From Brevibacillus agri (GTDB lineage Bacteria; Bacillota; Bacilli; Brevibacillales; Brevibacillaceae): DNA of 64,000 bases. Below, piece by piece: positions 35,422 to 44,179 of this stretch (its first letter is position 1; every line of letters begins with the position of its first letter). The stretch is from assembly GCF_004117055.1 (NCBI RefSeq), contig NZ_CP026363.1, positions 3,278,001 through 3,342,000 of the forward strand, read 5' to 3'. The notes beneath the pieces are model-generated. The model was not told where the DNA came from. It worked only from the letters and a program-made list of their open reading frames with translations, and searched no databases. A program made the position numbers and the translations under genes.

Positions 35422-36573
35422 TCAAGAGGGCAGAAAGTTTGTCCATGCAGACAAATGACGAAAATTCAGCCGAAATGTGACTGGACCATTTTCCTCCAGC
35501 CAGTCCAATTGCTTCTCCATCGCCAAAGGATCGTACCCGTAAAAAACATTCGGGTCCGGCTCGTACACGCGGCCGTTTTTTACTGCCGGCAGACCGCGCC
35601 ACACGCTCGACTCCAATACCTCGCACTCGGCGGGGGGCCAATGCGAATGATAGAGGAACAAAAAAATGTGATCGGCGGAGTAATCGGGCAGATCGTCCAG
35701 CGGGACGTGTATGTTCAGCAGCCCTTTTTCGATCATGTTCCGCTGCACGGCAGTCGGCGGCTGCAAGCCCAGCACATCGTATATCAGACACCCGCCCATG
35801 CTCGTCATGTTGCTGTAAACGTAGCATTTGCCCGAGACGATTTTCTCGATCAAAAACGTCTCGCCTCGGGCACGCTGGACGACCAGCTTGTTTTTTACCG
35901 CCAAAGCTCTTTCGTCAAACAGCAGGAGCCAGCGTTCTGCCTGTTCGCGACGCCCCACGGCTGCCGCGAGCACGAGCAGTTCCTCCCGCCAATCGCTGCA
36001 TTCCTCGGGAATCGTGAACACCGGGGCGATCTCCCACAAGCTCTCGGTGTACTCTTCCCGATACACCATGATGAGGTCGGGCGGATTCGCCGCGAGCCAC
36101 TGGACGGTTTTGTCGCTGTACCACTCCCCTTGCCTGAAACCTGAGCAGTCGAGCCGCTCCCGGTAATGAGCAGTCAGCCACGGCTCCATCCACAAGCCGA
36201 CGACGCCAAACACCGGGACGATCCCCAGGCCAGCAGGCATACTGTGGCGTGCGGCATCAGGACGGCGATTCGTTTCGGCTGCTTTCTGTACACCGTCAGC
36301 GGAACGCCCACAATCTGCTTAAACTTTCGGCTGAAATAATAATCGTTGGCAAACCCGGTTTCCTGCGCAATCAGATGCAAATCTTTGTCCGACAACTGGA
36401 GCAGCTCCTGGCCTTTGCGGATTCGGACCCGGCCCAGGTATTCGACGAAGCTCACGCCCGTCTCCCAGGCGGCGGGGCGGCCGGAGTCGCAGCCGCTCGC
36501 TTGCGTGTAGCTGGAAGCGGGACAAGCCTGCCGCTGCCAGCAGTGTCAGCCTAATCCAGATCATGAATAGCAA
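35422..36573 (-). pseudogene. AraC-type regulator fused to a siderophore-binding domain (Btr-like), frame-broken
   Basis: Three pieces in different frames. LTLLAAAGLSRFQLH (about 36550-36510) is the first AraC helix-turn-helix. ETGVSFVEYLGRVRIRKGQE through GFANDYYFSRKFKQIVGVPL, to about 36230, is the second. From 36240 a shifted frame runs LGIVPVFGVVGLWMEPW to the end at 35422, with DLIMVYREEYTESL and HIFLFLYHSHWPP, a periplasmic-binding-like domain. This is the layout of Bacillus Btr (YbbB), which activates siderophore uptake genes. One missing base near 36228 explains the second shift (LLAxLGIVPV). About 40 unmatched bases separate the first two pieces. The N-terminus is lost. Confidence 0.7.
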
Positions 36574-36613
36574 AAAGGCTTTTGTTCTGCCGGAAAAAGC
36601 AGCCCAAAAGCCT
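36571..36613 (-). terminator. Terminator of the tRNA operon
   Basis: AGGCTTTTG (36576-36584) pairs with CAAAAGCCT (36605-36613), followed on the minus strand by T5. Confidence 0.75.
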
Positions 36614-36627
36614 GTCGTTTACTGGTA

Positions 36628-36714
36628 TGGTGCGGTCGAGAGGACTTGAACCTCCACGGTGTTGCCACCACTAGAACCTGAATCTAGCGCGTCTGCCAAT
36701 TCCGCCACGACCGC
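36628..36714 (-). tRNA. tRNA-Leu (CAG)
   Basis: Cloverleaf with acceptor GCGGTCG/CGACCGC, the long variable arm expected for leucine, anticodon stem CTAGA/TTCTAG with loop TTCAGGT (anticodon CAG), a TTCAAGT T-loop region and encoded CCA. Last gene of a three-tRNA operon. Confidence 0.95.
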
Positions 36715-36726
36715 AAATGAAAACGT

Positions 36727-36801
36727 GGTGCCGGCGATAGGAATCGAACCCACAACCCCCTGATTACAAGTCAGGTGCTCTACCAATTGAGCTACACCGG
36801 C
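36727..36801 (-). tRNA. tRNA-Thr (TGT)
   Basis: Acceptor GCCGGTG/TCGCCGGC, anticodon stem CCTGA/TCAGG with loop CTTGTAA (anticodon TGT), T-arm GGGTTCGATTCC and encoded CCA. Middle gene of the operon. Confidence 0.95.
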
Positions 36802-36834
36802 ATAGATAATATTCGCCATTCGTGTATCGAAGAA

Positions 36835-36911
36835 TGGCGGAGCTGACGGGACTCGAACCCGCGACCTCCGGTGTGACAGACCGGCGTGAACTCCAACTTC
36901 ACCACAGCTCC
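36835..36911 (-). tRNA. tRNA-Asp (GTC)
   Basis: Acceptor GGAGCTG/CAGCTCC, anticodon stem CCGGT/ACCGG with loop CTGTCAC (anticodon GTC), T-arm CGGGTTCGAGTCCCG and encoded CCA. First gene after the promoter. Confidence 0.95.
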
Positions 36912-36957
36912 ATGTGGTTTATTTCCAACTTTTGCTCACTCTCGTGGGCACTTCTGT

Positions 36958-36987
36958 AATATAGCATGTCTTCTACCAACTTTGCAA
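36958..36987 (-). promoter_or_regulatory. tRNA operon promoter
   Basis: Minus strand TTGCAA (36987-36982), 18 bases, TATATT (36963-36958), about 45 bases before tRNA-Asp. Confidence 0.65.
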
Positions 36988-37035
36988 TAGTTTTTGAAAT
37001 CTTTTTTTCTACATCATTTTTTCATAGATTTACCA

Positions 37036-37065
37036 TTGAAAATCCGCTAGAATTTTATCTAGATA
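37036..37065 (+). promoter_or_regulatory. Possible promoter of the LysM-NlpC/P60 gene
   Basis: TTGAAA (37036-37041), 18 bases, TAGATA (37060-37065), 33 bases before the start codon. Confidence 0.4.
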
Positions 37066-37098
37066 TGCAGAAAATAGTAGATTGGTGGAGACGATGAT

Positions 37099-38007
37099 AT
37101 GAAACTTACTTCGAAGCTACTCACCTCCCTCGCCCTCTTCACTCTGCTGCCTACTGCTGCTCACGCCGCCTCTGGAGTGTATGTAGTATCAGCAGGGGAC
37201 ACGTTGAGCAAAATTGCCCGTGAGCACCAGACTACGGTCAGCCAGCTCATGCAAGTGAACCAACTGAAAAGCGATCAACTGTCGATTGGCCAGACTTTGT
37301 CCTTGCCTGAAGGCAGCCTGTCGACAGGCGGTGCAGCCGACGTCCCTCTCGATGTCGTAGCCGCCTCGATTGACTCCGCCAACAACGAGCCGGAAGAACT
37401 GACGGCTGGCGAAAAAGCGCGCGTGACGGTAGACGTGCTGAATGTGCGCAAAAAAGCGTCGACGGATGCGAGAATTTTAGGCAAGCTGAAGTTCGGTGAC
37501 GTGGTTGAAGTCGTCGAGACTGGCAGCGAGTGGACCAAAATCGAGTTCGAAGATGATGAAGCCTACGTCTTCTCCGCTTACTTGAGTCCAAAGCTCGCCC
37601 CTGACGTTGCGTTCGCAGGCGATGTCGATTCCGCAAGCCTGCACCGTCTCGAATCGATCTTTGAACCACTGCTCAAAACTCCGTATGTGCTCGGAGGAAC
37701 CACACCGGACGGATTTGATTGCAGCGGCTTTACTTCATACGTATTTAGCCGCCTCGGGGTTACACTTCCGCGTACATCCGAGGATCAATTCCGCGGGGGC
37801 GTATCCATTCCGCTCGAGCAAGCGCAGCCGGGCGACCTGCTGTTTTACGATTCGCTCGGAAAAGGACGCGTGTCCCACGTAGCGATCTACTTGGGCAATG
37901 GCACCATCGTCCATGCAAACGGCGAAGACGTTCGCTACGGCAAGGTGGAGTACATGCACAAGCTGTATCCGTTCTACGGCGTCAAGCGCTACGCCGAATT
38001 CCAGTAG
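37099..38007 (+). CDS. Secreted LysM-SH3-NlpC/P60 peptidoglycan endopeptidase
   Basis: A 302-residue exported hydrolase. Signal peptide to about residue 23 (AAHA). LysM at about 27-70 (YVVSAGDTLSKIAREHQTTV) binds peptidoglycan. A bacterial SH3 domain follows at about 108-165 (VDVLNVRKKASTDARILGKL), then a catalytic NlpC/P60 domain from about 185 with Cys in DGFDCSGFTSYVF, the conserved PGDLLFYDSLGKG, and His in RVSHVAIYLGNGTIVHA. It cuts D-Glu-diamino-acid bonds in stem peptides, as in growth or daughter-cell separation. GGTGGAG precedes the ATG. Single gene ending in a terminator. Confidence 0.95.
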   Translation: MKLTSKLLTSLALFTLLPTAAHAASGVYVVSAGDTLSKIAREHQTTVSQLMQVNQLKSDQLSIGQTLSLPEGSLSTGGAADVPLDVVAASIDSANNEPEELTAGEKARVTVDVLNVRKKASTDARILGKLKFGDVVEVVETGSEWTKIEFEDDEAYVFSAYLSPKLAPDVAFAGDVDSASLHRLESIFEPLLKTPYVLGGTTPDGFDCSGFTSYVFSRLGVTLPRTSEDQFRGGVSIPLEQAQPGDLLFYDSLGKGRVSHVAIYLGNGTIVHANGEDVRYGKVEYMHKLYPFYGVKRYAEFQ

Positions 38008-38019
38008 CAATCCCCCGAA

Positions 38020-38060
38020 AAAACGGCCCACACCTGTCACCAGGTTGTGGGCTGTTTTCC
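38020..38060. terminator. Terminator after the LysM-NlpC/P60 gene
   Basis: AACGGCCCACA pairs with TGTGGGCTGTT, followed by TTTTCC; usable in both directions. Confidence 0.7.
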
Positions 38061-38072
38061 TGTGAGTTCGGA

Positions 38073-38315
38073 TCAATGAATTTCCGTGTTGTGTCCGGCC
38101 TGGGGAGGTGTCTGGTTGGCCCCAATTTCGATTTTGCCCAAGGCCTGCTTCATCTTGTCGAGCTGAAGCTGGTAATCGCGCACAACTACGGTGAGAACGC
38201 TGACCGACTCTTTGAAATCAGGTTCGCTGCTGACTCTGTCTATGGCTCTATGTAGATGCAGCATTTTGTTCTCTGTTTCCCGTAGTAGGTCGAGTAACTG
38301 CAATCCGTTTACCAC
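38073..38315 (-). CDS. Small helical protein, unknown function
   Basis: An 80-residue, mostly helical soluble protein, not recognised. It reads VNGLQLLDLLRETENKMLHL, then AIDRVSSEPDFKESVSVLTV and VVRDYQLQLDKMKQALGKIE, with heptad-like leucine/methionine spacing that suggests a coiled coil or helical hairpin. The C-terminal 15 residues are polar. A GTG at 38315 has GAGGTGATT five bases ahead. It shares the terminator with the convergent LysM gene. Confidence 0.7.
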   Translation of the reverse strand: MVNGLQLLDLLRETENKMLHLHRAIDRVSSEPDFKESVSVLTVVVRDYQLQLDKMKQALGKIEIGANQTPPQAGHNTEIH

Positions 38316-38371
38316 GTAATCACCTCATTTGTTTTTTCTTACTTTCTCCCGGTCGGTTCGTTGCTATGCGC

Positions 38372-38406
38372 AAAAAAACGCCCGACATGACGATCGGACG
38401 TTTTTT
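38372..38406 (-). terminator. Terminator after pepF
   Basis: ACGTCCG pairs with CGGGCGT on the minus strand, followed by T7. Confidence 0.7.
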
Positions 38407-38423
38407 CCTGTGGGCTGTGGGCT

Positions 38424-40205
38424 TTACGCACGCGCAGCGGCCAGCTCCACAAACGTATCAATATCTTTGGCAATCAGCGCAAGCGAGTTGCGCCAGAAGT
38501 CAACCGAGCGCACGTCGACGTCCATGATCGCGGCCACATCGGCAATGCTCATTTTGCCTGTGACAGACAAAAGCTCGTCATACTGCTGGACAAACGCTTC
38601 GCCGCGCTTCACGTACTCGGCGTACAAGCCTTTTGCGAACAGCAAGCCAAAGGCGTACGGGAAGTTGTAGAAGTTGAAATCGGCACTGTAGTAATGCGGC
38701 TTGCACACCCACATGTACGGGTGCAGCACAGCATGGTCAAGCCCCTCTCCGTAGGCGTCCTTTTGCGCTTGCAGCATCAGTTCCTTCAGCTCGTTGACAG
38801 ACAGGGAGCCTTCTGCGCGGCGGGCAAAGACGGCCGTTTCAAACAGGTAGCGGCTGTAAATATCGACAATGACCTGGCTTGCGCCGGAGATGTCGTTTTC
38901 CAGAATGGAAAAGGCTTCCTCTGGGGTCGCCTGGGCCAAAGCGGCCTTGGCAATGATCGTCTCACACAAAATCGACGCGGTTTCCGCGATCGGCATCGGG
39001 TAATCGCTGTTGTAGAACGCTTCCTGCACGAGACATTCGCCATGGTAGCCGTGTCCCAGCTCGTGTGCCAACGTGCTGACGTCGTTGTAGCTGCCTGTGT
39101 AGTTCGCCATGATCCGGCTCTCCCCGACCATGTGCAGGTTGTAGCAAAACGCTCCGCCGCGCTTGCCTTCGCGAGTCTCGGCGTCAATCCACTGGTTGTC
39201 AAAAGCGCGGGCGGCATAATTCGCCAGCTTTTCGCTAAAGCTACCAAAGTGCTTGACAATAAAGTCGCGCGCTTCCTGATACGTAAAGCGCATGTCGGCT
39301 TCGCCCACCGGAGCAAACAGGTCGTAGAACGGCAAGCCGTTTTCGTGTCCGAGCAGCTTTGCTTTTGCCCGGAAGTACTTCGTAAAGGCCGGCAAGCTTT
39401 CCTTCATCGCGGCAAGCATCGCGTCCAACGTCGCCTTGTCCATGCGCGAGTCGAGCAATGTTTTTTCCAGCGGCGACTCATAGCCGCGAAGCTTGGCTAC
39501 GGTGATGACTTCTCCCTTGATCCCGTTCAAGCTCGCCGCTGACGATTCCTCGATCTTTTTGTAAGCGGCAAGCTCTGCCTCGTAAGCCGCCTTGCGCAGC
39601 TCGGCGTCTTTTTCATGCGCCATGTTGCGCACGACAGGCAGCGGAAGCTGTTTGGCCTCTCCGTCGATGGTGATGTCTACCAAGAGCGTCGAGGTCAGCA
39701 TTTCCTGCAGCTTCGTCCAGGCGTTGGAGCCTGTGTTTTTCATTTTCGCCAAAATGATTTCTTCTTTTTCGCTGAGCATGTACTTGCTCTTCTCGGACAA
39801 TTCGGTCAGCATGAAGCGATGCGTTTCCAGCAGCTCGGACTGGCAAATCAGCTCGCTCAAATTGTCCAGTTGGCCGAGCCATTTTTGGAACAGCACGCCC
39901 GGCTCTACCAGCTCGACGGACTGCTCCTGCACTTTTTCGATGAATTGCAGCGCTTTTTCGTTTTTCGCGTCCACGCTTGCCGTCAGCTCGCCAAACGCGT
40001 ACAGGCGGTATTGGGTCTGCAAAATCGAAGTCATCCGGGTAATGTACGCCTCCATTTTCTGGACGGCGTCATCGGTCGTTTGCAGGCTTGAGGCTGCCCA
40101 GCTTTTTACCTCGTCCATCTCCCGGCATAGTTTTTCCCAGTCTTGCTTGCACTTTGGCGAGTCGAACGACGTGTACAAAACGTCCAAGTTCCAGCGCATA
40201 TTCAT
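38424..40205 (-). CDS. pepF: M3-family oligoendopeptidase F
   Basis: A 593-residue zinc metallopeptidase that degrades short cytoplasmic peptides. The active site is STLAHELGHGYHGECL (His-Glu-x-x-His), with the third ligand Glu in the following helix (MPIAETASILCETII). The C-terminal part has the M3 pattern HYYSADFNFYNFPYAFGLLF. Length is normal for the PepF/M3 clade. The start at 40205 has GGGAGG. Single gene with its own terminator. Confidence 0.94.
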   Translation of the reverse strand: MNMRWNLDVLYTSFDSPKCKQDWEKLCREMDEVKSWAASSLQTTDDAVQKMEAYITRMTSILQTQYRLYAFGELTASVDAKNEKALQFIEKVQEQSVELVEPGVLFQKWLGQLDNLSELICQSELLETHRFMLTELSEKSKYMLSEKEEIILAKMKNTGSNAWTKLQEMLTSTLLVDITIDGEAKQLPLPVVRNMAHEKDAELRKAAYEAELAAYKKIEESSAASLNGIKGEVITVAKLRGYESPLEKTLLDSRMDKATLDAMLAAMKESLPAFTKYFRAKAKLLGHENGLPFYDLFAPVGEADMRFTYQEARDFIVKHFGSFSEKLANYAARAFDNQWIDAETREGKRGGAFCYNLHMVGESRIMANYTGSYNDVSTLAHELGHGYHGECLVQEAFYNSDYPMPIAETASILCETIIAKAALAQATPEEAFSILENDISGASQVIVDIYSRYLFETAVFARRAEGSLSVNELKELMLQAQKDAYGEGLDHAVLHPYMWVCKPHYYSADFNFYNFPYAFGLLFAKGLYAEYVKRGEAFVQQYDELLSVTGKMSIADVAAIMDVDVRSVDFWRNSLALIAKDIDTFVELAAARA

Positions 40206-40433
40206 GGGTCCGGCCTCCCTCTCATCTTGCCTATGTATTCTATGTAACAGACTCTATTGTAAAAAAATTTGGATAGATTAAGCAAGTTTTTATAAAAACA
40301 ATGCTCTCACAAAATGGTAAGACGCGACTTGCAGGGGAAAAGTTACAGTCTTTGCGCCGTGACTGCAAGTTTTGCCAAGCCAAGAGCCGAGGCAGACAGG
40401 CTTGCTCCCGTGCTTCTTTAAGTGCCTGCACGC

Positions 40434-40467
40434 GAAAAAAGACTTTGCCGCGCGCTTGGGCAAAGTC
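40434..40467 (-). terminator. Terminator of the ecf-peptidase operon
   Basis: GACTTTGCC (40441-40449) pairs with GGCAAAGTC (40459-40467), followed on the minus strand by T6. Confidence 0.8.
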
Positions 40468-40478
40468 CGTCTTTTCCG

Positions 40479-41696
40479 TCACGCCCGGACAGGCTGCGTC
40501 AAAAACGTCAGGGCAGACAAGGCAAACAGTTGCGTCGATTCGACCAACTGGTCAATGTCCACGTACTCGTCGGCATGATGGGGAATGTGGCGATCACCCG
40601 CCCCCGTCGTCAAGATCGGAATGCCGGCCTTGTGCAAAAAGGTGCCGTCTGTCGCGCCGGGCACGCCGTTGTAGACAGGCTCTCTTTTCGTAATTTCCCG
40701 ATACGCGCTGGCTACCGAAGTCACGACTTCCTCCTCCATTCCGGTCAACGTCCACGGCCGCTCCTCGATCACTTCCAGCGTCGCCCTGAACTTGTCGTCC
40801 TCGCGGGCCAGCGCTTCGAGGATCGCCTGCATTTCGCCGTGCAACTGCTCGTGGTCCTGACCCGGGACGGTTCGAATATCGAGCGTCGTCATGCACTGGT
40901 CCGGCACGACGTTGATCTGGGCATCGCCCTTGACAGGCGCCTGCACAATCGTAGGCGTGATGCTCGGCCAGCCAAGCATCGGGTGTTCGCCAAGCCGCGC
41001 CATTTCCCTCCGCTCCAGCTCCTCGAGGGCGACGATCGCCCGGGCCATCCGCGTGTTCGGATTGATTCCGGTCAGCGGCATCGCTCCGTGCGCCATTTTG
41101 CCGTACGTGCGCAAGATCGCCCGCATCGCTCCTTTTTGCGTGACGCAAAGCTGGTTTTCCTCCGGCTCGCAGATGATCGCGGCGTCAACCCCTTGCGCCC
41201 AGCCTTTGCGGATAAAGTCTTTGATCCCGATCATCATGCCTTCCTCGTCGCACGGGATGCACAGCAAAATTTTTCCGGCGAACGCCTCCTTGGAGCGCTG
41301 GATGGCCTTGACCGCGCAAATGGCGGCAGCGAGGTTTCCTTTTGTGTCGCAAGAGCCACGTCCGTAGATGCGGCCGCCGGAAATGGCTGCTCCGAACGGA
41401 TCGTAGCTCCAGGCATCCCGGTCGCCTTCGGTCACGACATCGGTATGCGCTTCGAACAGCAGCGTTTTCCCCGGTCTCCCGGAGTCGTAAAAAGCGATGA
41501 CGTTGGGCCTGCCGGGCACGACTTCCTCATAAAAAACTTGCAGCCCCATCTTGCGCAAATAGTCGGCCACAAACAAGGCGACCCGCTCCTCGTTCGCCCC
41601 GGCCTGCTCCGGGCGAAACACACTCGGAATCCGCACCAGCTCCTGCGTCAAACGCACAACCTCTTGCTCGTCAACAAAGGATATTACTTGACTCAT
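40479..41696 (-). CDS. M20-family metallopeptidase (ArgE/DapE type)
   Basis: A 405-residue di-zinc amidohydrolase. Metal-site motifs: LLFEAHTDVVTEGD (His-x-Asp), YGRGSCDTKGNLAAAICAVK (Asp), LLCIPCDEEGMMIG (catalytic Glu-Glu) and AIICEPEENQLC, with a C-terminal His in TTGAGDRHIPHHADEY. The dimerisation lid domain sits between. Relatives remove acyl groups from amino acids or split dipeptides. It is last in the operon ecfA1-ecfA2-ecfT-S-P1 peptidase-M20, 52 bases after the P1 gene. It may therefore process what the ECF transporter brings in. Exact substrate unknown. Confidence 0.9.
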   Translation of the reverse strand: MSQVISFVDEQEVVRLTQELVRIPSVFRPEQAGANEERVALFVADYLRKMGLQVFYEEVVPGRPNVIAFYDSGRPGKTLLFEAHTDVVTEGDRDAWSYDPFGAAISGGRIYGRGSCDTKGNLAAAICAVKAIQRSKEAFAGKILLCIPCDEEGMMIGIKDFIRKGWAQGVDAAIICEPEENQLCVTQKGAMRAILRTYGKMAHGAMPLTGINPNTRMARAIVALEELERREMARLGEHPMLGWPSITPTIVQAPVKGDAQINVVPDQCMTTLDIRTVPGQDHEQLHGEMQAILEALAREDDKFRATLEVIEERPWTLTGMEEEVVTSVASAYREITKREPVYNGVPGATDGTFLHKAGIPILTTGAGDRHIPHHADEYVDIDQLVESTQLFALSALTFLTQPVRA

Positions 41697-41748
41697 CTGC
41701 CCGTCCTCCCATCCGTTCCTATGTGTGGAAAAGAAAGCTGCCGAAGCG

Positions 41749-42708
41749 TCAACTGTCGTAACTGCTCCACGCCGGAAGGCCGCCCGCTTCCTTTGCCGCC
41801 TTGACAGCCTGAATCACGGCCTCGGCAAGCACATCCGCCGACAGCGCCCCGACGAGATCGACCGCCGCCCCTACTTCATCGGTGGCGACGGCAAAAATCG
41901 TGTCGCCATCGTACATCGTATGAATCGGGCGAATGGTGCGGGCAAGCCCGTCGTGCGCCATTTGCGCAACCTTTTGCGCCTGGGCCTTGGTCAGCTTCGC
42001 ATTGCTGGCGACGACGGCAATCGTCGTGTTCGTGCCCGGAGGAATCGGCGAAAAAGCATGCTGGAGCATCATGTCCATGCTGTCTCGAATCTCCCCCCGC
42101 TCATCGCGCGGCCCGGCGAGAATGACCCCTGTCTTCGGCTCCACGACATGACCGACCGCATTGACCGCGACCAGTGCGCCGATGACCAGTCCGCTCGGCA
42201 AAGTCAGCGACGCGCTGCCGAGGCCGCTTTTCATCGCATGGGCAAACCCGTTCAGCTTGCCGACGGAAGCGCCCGTACCCGCGCCGACATTCCCTTGGGC
42301 GACAGTCTCCGAGCTTGCTGCCAGCGCCGCCTGATAGCCCATCTGCCGATCCGGCCGCACCCGGTAATCGCCGACTGCCAAATCGAACAGGACGGCGGCC
42401 GGGACAATCGGGACGACGCCGTAGCCTACGTCCAGCCCGATGCCCTTTTCCTCCAAATACTGCATCACGCCTGAGGCCGCGTCCAGGCCGTAGGCACTGC
42501 CACCGGACAGGCAGATGGCGTGGACGACGCTGACCAGATTGAGCGGGTCCAGCAAATCCGTCTCGCGGGTGCCCGGGGCAGAGCCCCGGACATCCACGCC
42601 GCACACAGACGGCTTTTCCAGCAACACGACACTGCAACCCGTCAGCGCTGCTTCATTTTGCGCATGCCCGACGCGAATGCCGGGCACATCGACAATGGTT
42701 CCTGTCAT
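41749..42708 (-). CDS. P1 (S58/DmpA-NylC) family peptidase/amidase
   Basis: A 319-residue self-cleaving amidase-type hydrolase. Family stretches: VPGIRVGHAQNEAALTGCSV, CLSGGSAYGLDAASGVMQYL, QGNVGAGTGASVGKLNG, NTTIAVVASNAKLTKAQAQ and HTMYDGDTIFAVAT. In NylC-type members the last motif carries the Asp/Asn-Thr autocleavage point, with the freed Thr as nucleophile; here DGD-T fits. Members act on N-terminal D- or beta-amino acids or linear amides. The gene begins three bases after the S-component gene, which ties the hydrolase to an imported amide or peptide-like compound. Confidence 0.88.
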   Translation of the reverse strand: MTGTIVDVPGIRVGHAQNEAALTGCSVVLLEKPSVCGVDVRGSAPGTRETDLLDPLNLVSVVHAICLSGGSAYGLDAASGVMQYLEEKGIGLDVGYGVVPIVPAAVLFDLAVGDYRVRPDRQMGYQAALAASSETVAQGNVGAGTGASVGKLNGFAHAMKSGLGSASLTLPSGLVIGALVAVNAVGHVVEPKTGVILAGPRDERGEIRDSMDMMLQHAFSPIPPGTNTTIAVVASNAKLTKAQAQKVAQMAHDGLARTIRPIHTMYDGDTIFAVATDEVGAAVDLVGALSADVLAEAVIQAVKAAKEAGGLPAWSSYDS

Positions 42709-42711
42709 GGC

Positions 42712-43269
42712 TTACAAGTCTCCTGAAATTTTCGATTTTTGTCTCCCGGAGCTTCCCAGCTTTTTCCACGCCGCGACTACCGCCAACGTCACGATGACCG
42801 AGACGACCGCTTCCGGCAAGCCGTTTGTCACGGCAACCGTCGCCGCGACGCCAAACGGCATGTACCCGCGAATGACCGCCATCCCGAGAACGAGAATCGT
42901 GTTGGTCAGCGCCCCGATAAAGCCGGCTGCGCCAATCGCCAGGTACTGGTTGACGTTTCGCAGGCCGACGTAGGTCAAGTACGCCGTCACCCCGATAAAC
43001 AGGCGCGGCAGGATCGCGACCAGCGGATCTTTGAACAGCGGCACAGTGGCGTTCAGGAAGGAAGATACTCCAAAAATGAGACCAATAATCATACCGACGC
43101 CCCAGCCCTCCATGATGCCGCCGATGATGGCCGGGATGTGCATGATGGTGGCGTTGCCAGCCGCCGTCGGAACGGGGATGTAGCCGAGCCGCGTGACCCC
43201 GAGCAAAATCGCGATCGCTCCGAGCACCCCTGCAATGACGATCTTGCGTACGGTCAATCCTTTTTCCAT
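42712..43269 (-). CDS. ECF transporter S (substrate-binding) component
   Basis: A 185-residue membrane protein with about six hydrophobic segments. It fits the ECF S-component group: an N-terminal KGLTVRKIVIAGVLGAIAIL, then HIPAIIGGIMEGWGVGMIIG, SSFLNATVPLFKDPLVAILP and GAAGFIGALTNTILVLGMAV. The group is also called COG4684-like and its substrate is unassigned. The AAxxA-like helix for EcfT contact is plausible near the N-terminus. AAAAAGGAGG precedes the ATG at 43269. It directly follows ecfT and is followed by two peptidases, so peptide-like, amide or vitamin-conjugate uptake is a reasonable guess. Confidence 0.85.
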   Translation of the reverse strand: MEKGLTVRKIVIAGVLGAIAILLGVTRLGYIPVPTAAGNATIMHIPAIIGGIMEGWGVGMIIGLIFGVSSFLNATVPLFKDPLVAILPRLFIGVTAYLTYVGLRNVNQYLAIGAAGFIGALTNTILVLGMAVIRGYMPFGVAATVAVTNGLPEAVVSVIVTLAVVAAWKKLGSSGRQKSKISGDL

Positions 43270-43330
43270 GCCTACTCCTCCTTTTTGCCAAGCGATATAT
43301 GGAATCCCCAGAAGGGAGAACTCCCGCCTA

Positions 43331-44167
43331 CTACCACGGTATTCCCAACATGATTGCGGAAATGACCACGCTTGCCAGCAGTGCGGCATAATCGCCGCCT
43401 TTCGCCTTGTACTGGGTATAGCGCGTCCGGGCCGCACCTGGCGTATAGCATCTCGCTTCCATCGCCAAAATCAGGTCTTCGGCTCTGGACAGCGCCACGT
43501 TGAACAACGGGATGATGATCGGAAACATGTCTTTCGTCCGCTGCACGATCCGCCACCACTCGCCTGTGCCGAAGTCGGCGCCGCGGGACGCCTGTGCCTT
43601 CATCATTTTTTCCATCTCCATCGCAAACGTCGGGACGAAGCGAATGGCGATGGTGATGATGAGCGCAAACGCATGGACCGGAAACTTGACTTTTTCCAAC
43701 GGACCGAGCAGCCGCTCCATCCCGTGCGTCAGTTCCGTCGTCGAGGTGGAGAGCGTCAGCACGCTGGAGAGAAAAATCACCTCGACAAAGCGCATGGCGG
43801 AGACGATGACGAGCCGGATGCTCTCGCTCGATATGGTGATGAAGCCGTACTGGAAGTAGATCGTGCCGCCGTTTGCGATCTCGCCGTAAAACAAAAGCTG
43901 CATGATCGCCAAAATAACGATGAACGGAACGGCCGGCTTGATCCCGGAGATGCCGTAGTGCAGCGGGATTTTCGATACGTGGAACAGCCACAGGCAGATC
44001 GCCAGCGCAAACAGGTTGCCCACATATGTATTGCAGATGGCGATCGCGACGATCATGATGGCAAAAGCGCCGAGCTTGAACCGCGGGTCCAGCCGATGCA
44101 CGACAGAAGCAGTCGGCAAATACTGTCCGATGGTAATATTGCGCGTCAATTCAAATTCCGCTGACAT
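43331..44167 (-). CDS. ecfT: ECF transporter T component
   Basis: A 278-residue membrane coupling protein. It opens with IGQYLPTASVVHRLDPRFKL and has about five to six hydrophobic segments. The two Ala-Arg-Gly/Ala-type coupling motifs that dock onto the ATPases are present as MMKAQASRGADFGTG and LILAMEARCYTPGAARTRY. Together with EcfA1 and EcfA2 it forms the energising module for the downstream S component. An AGGGAGGGG site precedes the ATG at 44167, 12 bases after ecfA2. Confidence 0.94.
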   Translation of the reverse strand: MSAEFELTRNITIGQYLPTASVVHRLDPRFKLGAFAIMIVAIAICNTYVGNLFALAICLWLFHVSKIPLHYGISGIKPAVPFIVILAIMQLLFYGEIANGGTIYFQYGFITISSESIRLVIVSAMRFVEVIFLSSVLTLSTSTTELTHGMERLLGPLEKVKFPVHAFALIITIAIRFVPTFAMEMEKMMKAQASRGADFGTGEWWRIVQRTKDMFPIIIPLFNVALSRAEDLILAMEARCYTPGAARTRYTQYKAKGGDYAALLASVVISAIMLGIPW

Positions 44168-44179
44168 GTGCTCCCCTCC

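Noticed and set aside
40206..40478. 80-codon minus-strand frame between pepF and the M20 gene
   Set aside because: It contains the operon terminator hairpin, lacks a ribosome binding site and has no family resemblance.
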